Source: Bacillota bacterium
GTDB taxonomy: Bacteria; Bacillota; Bacilli; Alicyclobacillales; SLC66
DNA length: 20,383 nt
Assembly: GCA_021821225.1 (NCBI GenBank)
Contig: JAKACR010000021.1
Span: 1 to 20,383, forward strand
Direction of reading: 5' to 3'
Both the position numbers and the translations under genes were made by a program. Shown piece by piece: positions 1 to 7,861 of this stretch (the first letter of the stretch is position 1; each line of letters begins with the position of its first letter). The notes beneath the pieces were generated by a model. It did no database searches, was not told the origin of the DNA, and saw only the letters and a program-made list of their open reading frames with translations.

Positions 1-2
1 GC

Positions 3-1364
3 TACGGGAGGGATGCAAACGGCCATCTGACCATGAATTTCGGACCGCTCAATGAGAGTGGCGGCGAGCGGAGACTGAACGTCATGATCTCGCGGGCCAG
101 GCTGCGCTGCGAGGTGTTCACGAACCTGCTTCCGGACGACATCGACCTCGGCAAGGCCCCCACACGCGGGGTCCAGGCGTTCAAGACGTTCCTGCAGTAT
201 GCAAAAACGGGCAGGACGGCGATTGCCGCGCCGACCGGCCAAGAGGCCGACTCGCCGTTTGAGGAGGCGGTGCGCGACGCGCTGATCCGCCAGGGCTACA
301 GGGTGCAACCGCAGGTGGGCTCGGCCGGTTTTCGGATCGACATGGCCGTGGTGGATCCGGATCGGCCGGGACGGTACGTGATCGGCGTCGAATGCGACGG
401 AGCGACGTACCATCGGGCGCGCTCGGCGCGCGATCGCGACAGGCTGCGGCAGCAGGTGCTGGAAGGGCTCGGCTGGAAACTGCACCGTATCTGGAGCACC
501 GACTGGTTCCGCGACCCTGAGCGGGAACTGCGGCGCGTGATTGAAGCGATTGAGGCGGAGCGGGCGGCTGGAAACGCGGGGGCGGCTGCGGCGGGCGAGG
601 CGGCGGGGGCAGCGGGGACGGGCGAAGAGAGTGGGGCGAGCGCGGCGCTGGCGGCGGAGGCGAGTGGCGGGTCTTCGGTGCCTGGGAGTGAGGCGGCCTC
701 AGAGCGCCCGGATAGGGCCGAGATGAGTCAGGACCAGTCGGACACGCCCCACCCGTCGCACGTTGCCGCGGGACATAATCCGGCGGCCGACGGAGCCTTG
801 CCTGATACGGAGGATGCTGCCGTGACGGCGTACAGGACAGCCGAGTTGCGCCTGTCACTGCGCGGTGAGGAGCTGCACGCCGTGCCGCGCGCGCGGCTGG
901 CCGAGTGGATCGTGGAGGTCGTGCGCGTGGAGAGTCCGGTGCATGTGGAGGAGGTCTACAGGCGCGTGGCGAGCGGCGCGGGAGTCAAACGGATCGGCGC
1001 CCGCATCCGCGGCGCGATGGATCTCTCCGTGCGCGTCGCCGCCCGGGGTCCGATCGTCCGGCGGGGGGATTTCCTGTGGATTGCCGGCATGGAGGACCCG
1101 CCCATCCGCGACCGTAGCCGGTCAGAGGAGGTCAGCCGCAAGATGGAACACATCGCGCCAGAAGAGATCCGTGCGGCGATCAGGCTGGTCCTTCTCAGCA
1201 CCAGGGGCTTGGAGCGGGAGAACGTGCCGCAGACTGTCGGGCGCTGCTTCGGGATACAGCGACTCAGCGAGGACTCCCGCGCGGTCATTGAGGAGGCGCT
1301 CTTGACCATGATGGCGGAGAAGCAAGTCGCGATCAGCGGCCGCTACGCCGTTGCGGTGGAGTAA
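3..1364 (+). CDS. SF1 DNA/RNA helicase with C-terminal endonuclease-like and DUF3320-like domains (3' part)
   Basis: The frame is open to the left edge, so this is the last 453 residues of a longer protein. The upstream codons continue the same family motif, so the Met codon at 33 is not the start. The first ~35 residues are the end of the second helicase lobe: an NFGPLN box followed by GGERRLNV and an (I/M)SRAR arginine motif, as in AAA_12-type SF1 helicases. Next, around residues 83-180, is a PD-(D/E)XK nuclease-like fold of the REase_MTES_1575 type, with the SPFEEAV helix, D113 in FRIDMAV and E130-C-D132. A ~70-residue linker rich in Ala, Gly and Glu follows. A winged-helix DUF3320-like domain (ARLAEWIVEVVRVESPVHVEEVY and what follows) occupies roughly residues 295-370. 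Family knowledge: such proteins often also carry DUF4011 at the N-terminus and are found near mobile or defence genes. The cellular role is unproven. Confidence 0.85.
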   Translation, partial: YGRDANGHLTMNFGPLNESGGERRLNVMISRARLRCEVFTNLLPDDIDLGKAPTRGVQAFKTFLQYAKTGRTAIAAPTGQEADSPFEEAVRDALIRQGYRVQPQVGSAGFRIDMAVVDPDRPGRYVIGVECDGATYHRARSARDRDRLRQQVLEGLGWKLHRIWSTDWFRDPERELRRVIEAIEAERAAGNAGAAAAGEAAGAAGTGEESGASAALAAEASGGSSVPGSEAASERPDRAEMSQDQSDTPHPSHVAAGHNPAADGALPDTEDAAVTAYRTAELRLSLRGEELHAVPRARLAEWIVEVVRVESPVHVEEVYRRVASGAGVKRIGARIRGAMDLSVRVAARGPIVRRGDFLWIAGMEDPPIRDRSRSEEVSRKMEHIAPEEIRAAIRLVLLSTRGLERENVPQTVGRCFGIQRLSEDSRAVIEEALLTMMAEKQVAISGRYAVAVE

Positions 1365-1418
1365 ACGGTTCTCGCGCGGGCATTTTCCGATTCACAAAAT
1401 CGCTTGTGGTCTCGTGGA

Positions 1419-1841
1419 TTAGGCATGGATCATACTGATGACGGCGTCCTGATCGGCCTGTATTGCGACCTTTAGTACGTATGGGAAATGCGCGCGCCGA
1501 TTTGGGGCGTGGAAATACAGGCGAAAGCTCTCGGTCAAATATTCCTCGGCGTACTCGGTCAAACTTTTGGCAAGGTCGGCGATGGCTTCCTGTTCCGTGA
1601 CACCGACTGCTACGATGTCTTCGATCTCATGAAGCGTCCCCAAATAGATCCCGTGTTCATCAAGTCGGATATCGGCATGAAACTGCAATGAGTCCAAGAG
1701 CACGTCCAAATGCTCGAGATTGAGCGTGGCAAGTACGTCGCGATTGCGCGTCAAAAATCCGGGGCGATCGCGAACCACGCTGTCGATGAACTCGCTGAAG
1801 TGTTGGCGAACATCGGATGCGTTTGCGGTCAGGCGCAGCAT
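1419..1841 (-). CDS. orphan antitoxin-like protein, Phd/YefM-like N-terminus plus HicB-like C-terminus
   Basis: A 140-residue protein. An ATG at 1847 is only 1 nt from the AGGAGG at 1849-1854, so the ATG at 1841 (spacing 7) is the better start. Residues ~3-48 resemble the Phd/YefM antitoxin DNA-binding fold (TANASDVRQHFSEFIDSVV, then FLTRNRDVLATLNLEHLDVL). Residues ~55-100 resemble HicB: an acidic beta segment (DEHGIYLGTL) and the helix GVTEQEAIADLAKSLTEYAEE. Phd and HicB proteins neutralise toxins and repress their own operons. No toxin gene lies directly downstream: only 54 nt separate this stop from the convergent helicase stop. None is visible upstream before the divergent oxidoreductase operon either. 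It could be a solitary regulator or a relic of a toxin-antitoxin pair. The assignment rests on motif resemblance only. Confidence 0.6.
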   Translation of the reverse strand: MLRLTANASDVRQHFSEFIDSVVRDRPGFLTRNRDVLATLNLEHLDVLLDSLQFHADIRLDEHGIYLGTLHEIEDIVAVGVTEQEAIADLAKSLTEYAEEYLTESFRLYFHAPNRRAHFPYVLKVAIQADQDAVISMIHA

Positions 1842-1870
1842 GATCATGCCTCCTACACCTCCAACCTAAC

Positions 1871-1900
1871 ATATTCGTACACTCCGTGTAATATGTACGA
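1871..1900. promoter_or_regulatory. imperfect palindrome upstream of the antitoxin-like gene, candidate operator
   Basis: TACAC-TCC-GTGTA forms a 5-bp inverted repeat at 1878-1890. It sits inside a wider AT-rich imperfect palindrome (ATATTCGTAC on the left, ATATGTAC on the right), 17-50 nt upstream of the antitoxin-like gene's ribosome binding site. Antitoxins of the Phd and HicB types usually bind palindromes at their own promoter, so autoregulation is plausible. This is an inference from position and symmetry. Confidence 0.35.
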
Positions 1901-1960
1901 TGCCCCAATTGTATACGGCCCAACCGCACCCATTCGCACTACCACGACCACAGCACATTT

Positions 1961-2001
1961 CTGGCGGGATCGGTCATGATCCTGGCGGAATCGACCATGA
2001 C
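1961..2001 (+). repeat. tandem direct repeat, 21-bp period, candidate AraC-type half-site pair
   Basis: Two 20-bp units, 1961-1980 and 1982-2001, are identical at 16 of 20 positions and share CTGGCGG, ATCG and CATGA. Their starts are 21 bp apart, two DNA turns. That is the spacing used by AraC-family dimers on direct repeats, and an AraC regulator is encoded in the operon just downstream. The right unit reaches into the proposed -35 element at 1997-2002. Confidence 0.5.
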
Positions 2002-2025
2002 GGGACGCGATGGGCCCGTTACACT
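1997..2025 (+). promoter_or_regulatory. candidate activator-dependent promoter of the catabolic operon
   Basis: ATGACG at 1997-2002 and TACACT at 2020-2025, with a 17-nt spacer, match the sigma-A consensus at 4 of 6 positions each. Such a weak promoter with a repeat overlapping the -35 box fits class II activation. Transcription would start near 2032, about 90 nt before the first gene. Confidence 0.4.
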
Positions 2026-2120
2026 GAACCCAGACATGGTGAAGTGGGCTGGTCCATCAAGCGGCGGGGACGCCGTCGCCGCAGATGGCGGTGGACGCAC
2101 ACGCTAGAGGAGGTTGCGCA

Positions 2121-3125
2121 GTGGCGTTGCGAGTGGGCATTGTGGGAGTGGGGAACATCGGGCGGATTCACGCCGATGTGTACAAGAATCATCCGGACGT
2201 CGAGATTGTGGCGGTCTGCGACGCGGTGAAGGAGACCGCGGACGCCGCCGCGGCGAGGTTTGGCGGGCGCGCGTTTTACAGCGTGCGCGAGATGCTGGAC
2301 AGCGGCATTGTGCTTGACGCCTGCAGCGTGGCGACAAAAGGGGAGGAAAACGGCGGACAACACTTCGCGCCCACGATCGAACTCCTGCAGGCCGGCATTC
2401 CCGTGCTCGGCGAGAAACCGATTTCAAACCGTCTGGATGAGGCCGTTCAGATGGTCGAACTGGCCAGAGAAAAGCGCGTGCCATACGCGATCAACCTGAA
2501 CCACCGCTTCACACCGGCGGCGGTGCGCGCCAAGGAGTGGGTGACAGAAGGGCGCCTTGGACAACTGCACATGATCAACATGCGCATGTGGATCAATAAC
2601 CCGGTCGAGTCATCCCCGTGGTTTCACATGCGCGCGCTGCATCCGCATTCCTTCGACGTGATGCGCTACTACTGCGGCGATGTGAAGCGGGTGGTCGCCT
2701 TCATGATGAAGGGAGAAGGGCGGACGGTATGGTCCAACGCGCAGGTGATGCTGGAGTTTGCAAACGGTGTCATCGGCAATCTCGTCGGGAGTTACGACGC
2801 GGGCGCCAGTTACGGGCTTGAGCGCTGCGAGGTGGTGGGCTCGAAGGGCAGGTTCGTGCTCGACGATGCGTGCGAGCACCTGACGTTCTATCCGCGCAAC
2901 GGCATCGCGACGGAAACGTACGACTACCTCGGCGGCATGCGGTCATTCAACGACACCTTCAGCAGCAGAATCAGTTCCTGGATAGACCAGCTTGTGGCGG
3001 GAGCGGCGTACGATGAGATCGATGGGTCCGGAGAAGACGCCCTGCAGGCGCAGCGGATCATCGAGGCGGCCATTGAGTCCTGGGAGACCGGGCGCATTGT
3101 CGAATTGCAGGAGGTGAAGGCGTGA
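2121..3125 (+). CDS. Gfo/Idh/MocA-family NAD(P)-dependent oxidoreductase
   Basis: A 334-residue cytosolic oxidoreductase that starts at GTG 2121, 7 nt after GAGGAGG at 2107-2113. An upstream in-frame ATG at 2085 has no ribosome binding site and adds non-homologous residues. The N-terminal Rossmann fold shows GVGNIG (residues 9-14) for the dinucleotide. The catalytic-site EKP is at residues 98-100 (GEKPIS), and the second domain carries the HPHSFD segment (H174 to D179) typical of the family's substrate pocket. Members oxidise or reduce a sugar or inositol carbon, and here the exact substrate is unknown. It is the first gene of a run whose next gene overlaps it by 3 nt, so it is translationally coupled to the isomerase. 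Together they suggest sugar oxidation followed by isomerisation. Confidence 0.92.
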   Translation: MALRVGIVGVGNIGRIHADVYKNHPDVEIVAVCDAVKETADAAAARFGGRAFYSVREMLDSGIVLDACSVATKGEENGGQHFAPTIELLQAGIPVLGEKPISNRLDEAVQMVELAREKRVPYAINLNHRFTPAAVRAKEWVTEGRLGQLHMINMRMWINNPVESSPWFHMRALHPHSFDVMRYYCGDVKRVVAFMMKGEGRTVWSNAQVMLEFANGVIGNLVGSYDAGASYGLERCEVVGSKGRFVLDDACEHLTFYPRNGIATETYDYLGGMRSFNDTFSSRISSWIDQLVAGAAYDEIDGSGEDALQAQRIIEAAIESWETGRIVELQEVKA

Positions 3126-3922
3126 TCAGACTTGGCGTCAATACGGTGCTGTTCAAGGATTTTGACTTCGCGACAGCGGCAAGGCACATCGCGCAGTGCG
3201 GCTATGACGGGCTGGAGATATCCTCCATCAAAGGCATGTGCGAACACCTGGACCTGAACCATTGGCGCGCCCAGAAGGCGGAGTTGCAGGCCGCGATGCA
3301 GGAGTACGGCCTGGCTTTTTTGTCCATGGAAGTGGCCTCGTTGGACGAGGACCGGCTGCTGCGAGCGTTTGAGGCGGGCGCGGAGATCGGCATTCCGGTG
3401 GTGAATGTGGGCCCGGGAGGGCGTTCGGGCGTCGCGCAGGATCTGCGGGAGTCCGTCGGGAAATTGGCCGCCATGTCGGAGCGCGCCGCCGAATTTGGCG
3501 TGACACTGTGCGTGAAGGCGCATGTGGGATCGGCGATCCACGACACGCCGACCACCCTGCAGGCCATGGAGGGGATTCCGTCGCCGGCGTTTGGCATCGA
3601 CATGGATCCGAGCCACATCTACCGGGCGTCAGAACTGCCGGAAGCGGCGCTGCCATCTGTGCTGTCACGCGTCCGGCACATTCACATTCGCGACTGCAAG
3701 GCGGGTATCCAGGGCCCGGGGTCGATCTTTGAACAGGCGTGCGGCCGCGGCGCGATCAACCTGTCCGGATACTGCGAAGCCATGGTGAAGGGCGGTTACG
3801 ATGGCCCGGTCTGCCTGGAGGTGATCGGCGCGAGCGGTCACTCGCTGGCTGAAGTGTCGATAGTCGCCGCGGAGAGCTACGGCTATCTGAACGCTGTTCT
3901 TAAAGCGCTCGGCGTGCGGTAG
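3122..3922 (+). CDS. sugar phosphate isomerase/epimerase, AP_endonuc_2 TIM barrel
   Basis: A 266-residue xylose-isomerase-like TIM-barrel protein. It starts at GTG 3122, overlapping the upstream TGA, with AGGAGG at 3109-3114 spaced 7 nt. Characteristic strands are visible: the N-terminal LGVNTVLF, a central LCVKAHVGSAIHDT, FGIDMDPSHIYR, HIHIRDCK, and a late CLEVIG. The later segments carry the Asp, His and Glu expected to bind the divalent metal. The central strand has Lys where many members have Glu, a variation also known within the family. It probably isomerises or epimerises the product of the coupled oxidoreductase. The substrate cannot be read from sequence. Confidence 0.88.
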   Translation: MIRLGVNTVLFKDFDFATAARHIAQCGYDGLEISSIKGMCEHLDLNHWRAQKAELQAAMQEYGLAFLSMEVASLDEDRLLRAFEAGAEIGIPVVNVGPGGRSGVAQDLRESVGKLAAMSERAAEFGVTLCVKAHVGSAIHDTPTTLQAMEGIPSPAFGIDMDPSHIYRASELPEAALPSVLSRVRHIHIRDCKAGIQGPGSIFEQACGRGAINLSGYCEAMVKGGYDGPVCLEVIGASGHSLAEVSIVAAESYGYLNAVLKALGVR

Positions 3923-3975
3923 ACCGCCACGGGCGGCGCGACAGAGCTCTCTGAGCAGGAGCAGAGGGATACGGA

Positions 3976-4007
3976 CGGCTGGCGCAGACGCGGCGGCTGG
4001 CGCAGAC
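3976..4007 (+). repeat. 14-bp perfect direct repeat in the intergenic gap
   Basis: CGGCTGGCGCAGAC occurs at 3976-3989 and again at 3994-4007, with 18 bp between starts. It lies in the 113-nt gap before the first sulfatase-fold gene. No function is evident; a regulator site or a slippage product are both possible. Confidence 0.6.
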
Positions 4008-4035
4008 CTATTTTCCGTGAGAGGAGTCGATACGC

Positions 4036-5460
4036 TTGACCGACAGGACGCGGCCCAATGTGGTGTTGCTCGGCGTCGACAGTTTACGGTCCGATCACAT
4101 GAGCCTGTACGGCTATCACCGCACCACGACCCCCCATATCGAGAAGTTCGCCGCGGGCGGGGCCGTGTTTGCGCGACATATCAGCCCGAGTATCCCGACG
4201 ACGCCGGGGTATGCCTCAATGCTGACGGGGATGGACTGTTTTGGCACGGATGTGGTAGCCCTGCGTCACAAGGGCCCGCTTGGGGATCACGTTGCGACAC
4301 TCGCGCAGGTCCTCAAGGAGAACGGATACAACACGGCCTGCGTGGGTTTCACCGGAAATCCGGCCTCGCGGGGCTTTGATACATACCTCGATTACGAGGG
4401 ATGGCGACCGGCCGCCGACGGGCGTTGCCACAAGGCGGAGAATCTGAACGATGTGACGATTCCCGAACTCAAACGGCTTGCGGCGGCGGATGAACCCTTC
4501 TTCCTGTTTGTCCGGCATATGGATCCGCACGCCCCCTATCTACCGCCGCGTCCCTTTGACCGTCTGTTTTACGGTGGGGATGAACGCGACCCGGACAACC
4601 GCTCGCTGGATCCCGTGTACGCATTCAAGCCGTTTGCGGATTTTCACCGCTCGTGGTTTCCGGATGGCTGCACCGATTCGGACTACGTCGACGCGCAGTA
4701 CGACGGAGCGGTCGCCTACATGGACGCGTGCATTGGCGATATCCTCGCCGCCCTGTCCGCTCTCGGTGCGGATGAGGAGACGGTGGTCGTACTGACGTCC
4801 GATCACGGGGAGACGCTGTACGAGCACGACTGCCACTACGACCACCACGGATTGTATGAGAGCAACCTCAGGGTGCCGCTCGTGATCCGCTTCGCTCCGA
4901 GGGTCCCCGCTGGCGCGCGGTACACGGGCCCTTCGCAGATCAAGGACATCATGCCGACGATTCTCGACCTGGTCGGGATCGAGACGCCGATCGCGTTTGA
5001 CGGGACGAGCCTGGCGCCGCTGTTCGAGGGCAAGGCGCGCCCCCCGGACACCGAGTCGTACATCACGGAATGTACGTGGATGCGCAAGCACGGCTGGCGG
5101 ACGGCGGAGTGGAAGCTGATTCACGCACTCGAGCCTGACTTTCATTCCAAACCGGAGATTGAATTGTATAATCTGCTTAAGGATCCGGATGAACTGGTCA
5201 ATGTGGCCGACGACGAGCCGGGGGTTGTCGCATGGCTGGAGGCGAGGATGCTCGCCCATATCGCGAAACGCGAGGCGCAGTCCGGCAGGACGAATCCGAT
5301 GTACACGAATGATGACTGGCATGGCAAGGGAGACGGTCCTTTCAAGACGTCGCGGCAGGCGTATGATGCGCTCTACATCGGTTCTATTCAGGCGGCCGAA
5401 TCGCTGCAGGCCAAGAAGAGGACCCGCAAGAAGAAAACCGCGGCCGGCGCTGCGCCATGA
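4036..5460 (+). CDS. sulfatase-fold hydrolase (alkaline phosphatase superfamily) with Thr in place of the formylglycine Cys
   Basis: 474 residues, TTG start at 4036, 9 nt after GAGGAG at 4021-4026. No signal peptide, so cytosolic. It is clearly of the PF00884 fold. VDSLRSD at residues 14-20 supplies early metal ligands, HMDPHAPYLPP starts at H161, and TSDHGE spans residues 254-259 with D256 and H257 as late metal ligands. The nucleophile region reads T55-T-P-G-Y59-ASML-TG. Against C-x-P-x-R-x4-T-G it has the right spacing but Thr for Cys and Tyr for Arg. True sulfatases need Cys or Ser converted to formylglycine, whereas Thr is the nucleophile in related phosphodiesterases and phosphotransferases of the superfamily. 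The activity could therefore be phospho-ester cleavage or something else. The tail is Lys/Arg-rich (KKRTRKKK). Its closest relative in the window is the gene at 7862. Confidence 0.88.
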   Translation: MTDRTRPNVVLLGVDSLRSDHMSLYGYHRTTTPHIEKFAAGGAVFARHISPSIPTTPGYASMLTGMDCFGTDVVALRHKGPLGDHVATLAQVLKENGYNTACVGFTGNPASRGFDTYLDYEGWRPAADGRCHKAENLNDVTIPELKRLAAADEPFFLFVRHMDPHAPYLPPRPFDRLFYGGDERDPDNRSLDPVYAFKPFADFHRSWFPDGCTDSDYVDAQYDGAVAYMDACIGDILAALSALGADEETVVVLTSDHGETLYEHDCHYDHHGLYESNLRVPLVIRFAPRVPAGARYTGPSQIKDIMPTILDLVGIETPIAFDGTSLAPLFEGKARPPDTESYITECTWMRKHGWRTAEWKLIHALEPDFHSKPEIELYNLLKDPDELVNVADDEPGVVAWLEARMLAHIAKREAQSGRTNPMYTNDDWHGKGDGPFKTSRQAYDALYIGSIQAAESLQAKKRTRKKKTAAGAAP

Positions 5461-5517
5461 TACCCCGGGCGATACTTGGCGCAGTGGGCCGGCGGTTCAG
5501 GAGGGCGGGGGAACGCG

Positions 5518-6909
5518 ATGGAACGGACGCCCAATATACTGATCATCGTGGTCGACCAGCAGAGGTACGACTGTATCGGATACAGCAATGACTACCCAGT
5601 GCGCACGCCCCACGTGGACCGACTGGCGCGCGAGGGTGTCTGGTTTTCGCAGGCGTACACACCCATTCCGGTATGCGGCCCTGCGCGACAGTCCTTTCTG
5701 TGCGGCAAACGTCCGGAGTCGTTTGGCGCGCTTTGGAACTTCGACTACGGACTGCCGGTCGGCGCATTGGACCCGGCGGCCTACGCTTGGCCGAGGGAAC
5801 TGCAGGCCGCGGGATATCAGACAGGGCATCTCGGCAAATGGGGTGTCCACCCGCGGTACGATCCCACGCACTACGGCTATGACCGGCACGTTGGAGAAGG
5901 GGACTACCGTGACTTTGTCGCCCGGCGCCACCCCGGGGTGACGGCCGGGAGTTCCTACTTTGGGGAACGCGACACCCTTCCCCTGGAGGATGCGCGCACG
6001 CACTGGATGGCCCGGCAGGCAAGCGGGATGATTCGCGACTTCGCGCGTTCCGACAGGCCGTGGCATGTCCGGCTGGACTTCCCGGAACCGCACCTGCCCT
6101 GCCGGCCCGCCGGTCCATTCGCCGACATGTACGCGCCGCAGGACGTGCCGGAGTGGCGCAGTTTCGCGGATGCGCTGGCCAACAAGCCGTACATTCAGCG
6201 GCAGCAGTTGCTCAACTGGGGAGTGGAGCACTTTTCCTGGCAGGACTGGGCGCCGATCGTCGCCAGATACTACGGCGCGATCAGTCAGGTGGACGATGCG
6301 ATCGGCCGGGTGCTTCGCACGCTGGTGGAGGAGGGCGTCGAGCAGGACACGATCGTCGTTTTCACGGCCGATCACGGGGACATGTGCGGCGGGCACCGGA
6401 TGATGGACAAACACTTCATTCTCTATGACGATGTCGTGAAGGTGCCGTTCGCCGTCAAATGGCCCGGCCACATTGCACCGGGACAGGTCTGCGATGATTT
6501 TGTCTACAGTTTCCTGGACCTGCCGCCGACAATCCTGGAGTGGCTCGGATTGCACATTCCAAGAGAGTTTCACGGCAGGTCGCTGGCGTCTCTCCTGGGG
6601 GGGACGGCGAGCCGCGGTCCGCGAGACGCGGTCGTCTCGACGTACAATGGCCAGCAGTTTGGACTGTACACACAGCGCATGATTCGCACCCGCAAACTCA
6701 AATACGTGTGGAACACCACCGACATGGATGAATTGTACGACTTGACCACCGACCCGGACGAACTGGTCAACGTGGTTCATGACCCGCAGTACGGCGAGGC
6801 CCTGAAGGATCTCAGGCGACGCCTGTACGAGGAGTTGCTCGACGTCGGCGACGGTCTCGTGGGCAACTCGTGGACGCGCGACCAGTTGTTGCAGGGGCGC
6901 AAGCTGTAG
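5518..6909 (+). CDS. Cys-type sulfatase (arylsulfatase-like)
   Basis: 463 residues. The ATG at 5518 starts the conserved TPNILIIVVDQQR segment; upstream are AGGAGG at 5499-5504 (13 nt away, long) and a closer GGGGGA. An in-frame ATG at 5476 would add 14 Gly-rich residues and is unlikely. The active-site signature is complete: C53-G-P-A-R57 followed by QSFL-C-G, so C53 would be oxidised to formylglycine. D13 and the ADHGD segment (D285, H286) are metal ligands, with EPHLP at 190-194. There is no signal peptide, so it acts in the cytosol. Such enzymes hydrolyse sulfate esters on sugars or aromatic rings; the maturation enzyme (FGE or anSME) is not encoded in this window. It is flanked by two Thr-variant relatives and is the only canonical sulfatase here. 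Confidence 0.93.
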   Translation: MERTPNILIIVVDQQRYDCIGYSNDYPVRTPHVDRLAREGVWFSQAYTPIPVCGPARQSFLCGKRPESFGALWNFDYGLPVGALDPAAYAWPRELQAAGYQTGHLGKWGVHPRYDPTHYGYDRHVGEGDYRDFVARRHPGVTAGSSYFGERDTLPLEDARTHWMARQASGMIRDFARSDRPWHVRLDFPEPHLPCRPAGPFADMYAPQDVPEWRSFADALANKPYIQRQQLLNWGVEHFSWQDWAPIVARYYGAISQVDDAIGRVLRTLVEEGVEQDTIVVFTADHGDMCGGHRMMDKHFILYDDVVKVPFAVKWPGHIAPGQVCDDFVYSFLDLPPTILEWLGLHIPREFHGRSLASLLGGTASRGPRDAVVSTYNGQQFGLYTQRMIRTRKLKYVWNTTDMDELYDLTTDPDELVNVVHDPQYGEALKDLRRRLYEELLDVGDGLVGNSWTRDQLLQGRKL

Positions 6910-6930
6910 ATCGCGAGGGGGAATCGCGGC

Positions 6931-7812
6931 GTGCCGAGCGAATTGAAGAGCAGCCGCTTCATGGACCGCGAATTTCCATTCTACATCATGCGCGCGGAAC
7001 ACACGCACGAGAGCGTCCCTGGTGTCCACGGACATGACTTCATCGAACTCGTCTATGTTGTTCGCGGGGACGCCAGGCACGTATTTGAACGCGAAGTCTA
7101 TGAATTGCGCGCGGGAGATGTATTCATCATCAATCCCGGCGAAGTCCACACGTTCCAAATCGAGCCGGGCAAACGGATAGAAATCATAAACTGCCTGTTC
7201 CTGCCGCACTTGATAAGTGACTCGCTGCTTCGCGAGTTGGGGATCTCACATTCGATGGACTATTTCTATGTCCATCCCTTTTTGGACAGTTCGGAGCGCT
7301 TCCATCATCGTCTCAATCTGCGCGGCGAGGATGCCGTGGTCATTCTCACCCTCCTGGAAATGATGATCGTGGAAGCCAAGAATCGCGGCTCGGGGTTCTC
7401 GACGCTCATCAGATTGCACATGATCGAACTGCTTGTCCTGCTGTCGCGCTACTACGGGCACTTGCGCAGTGTGCACAGGACGTCGCGCGCGAGCGACCGC
7501 GAGCAGGTCCTCCAGCGGATTTGCGGATACCTCGAACGAAACTATGACCAAAAGATCACCCTGACGTCGCTCGCCCACATCTTCAACAGCAGTACGCGGC
7601 ACTTGAACCGCATGTTTCAGGATGAACTGGGTATCAGTGTGATTGAGAAGGTGCAACAGATCCGCATCGAAAAGGCCAAGGCGTTGTTGGTGGAGACGGA
7701 CGAGAAGGTGATCGCGGTAGCTGCGCTCGTCGGCTATGACGACCCGAGTTTTTTCAGTCGGCTGTTCACACGGCATGTGGGGTGCGCGCCCGGAGAGTAT
7801 CGACCGAAGTGA
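6931..7812 (+). CDS. AraC-family transcriptional regulator with cupin sensor domain
   Basis: 293 residues, GTG start at 6931 after a GAGGGGG stretch about 9 nt upstream. An ATG at 6961 has no ribosome binding site. The N-terminal half is an AraC_binding cupin: HTHESVPGVHGHDFIEL, then YELRAGDVFIINPGEVHTF, a likely sugar-binding barrel. The last ~95 residues hold two helix-turn-helix motifs (ITLTSLAHIFNSSTRHLNRMF, and VIAVAALVGYDDPSFFSRLF), ending in the family's GCAPGEYR. It sits inside the catabolic operon between two sulfatase-fold genes, so it probably senses a pathway sugar and activates this operon, perhaps through the 21-bp-period repeat at 1961-2001. That link is an inference. Confidence 0.93.
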   Translation: MPSELKSSRFMDREFPFYIMRAEHTHESVPGVHGHDFIELVYVVRGDARHVFEREVYELRAGDVFIINPGEVHTFQIEPGKRIEIINCLFLPHLISDSLLRELGISHSMDYFYVHPFLDSSERFHHRLNLRGEDAVVILTLLEMMIVEAKNRGSGFSTLIRLHMIELLVLLSRYYGHLRSVHRTSRASDREQVLQRICGYLERNYDQKITLTSLAHIFNSSTRHLNRMFQDELGISVIEKVQQIRIEKAKALLVETDEKVIAVAALVGYDDPSFFSRLFTRHVGCAPGEYRPK

Positions 7813-7861
7813 CGCGACCGAAGTGACTCGTTTCACAGGTCATGTCCGAGGAGGTTTCGCG

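Noticed and set aside
1393..1408. CACAA/TTGTG stem between the convergent helicase and antitoxin-like genes as a terminator
   Set aside because: Only 5 bp, with no T-tract; too weak to call.
4186..4233. Reading S52-I-P as a Ser-type formylglycine motif in the first sulfatase-fold protein
   Set aside because: The distance from S52 to the conserved TG is 3 residues too long, and there is no Arg at the right place; T55-T-P-G-Y fits the spacing exactly.
5497..7209. 570-codon open frame on the minus strand opposite the canonical sulfatase
   Set aside because: It is a shadow of the GC-rich sense gene: no motifs, no sensible start, and it runs antisense to a well-supported enzyme and the AraC gene.
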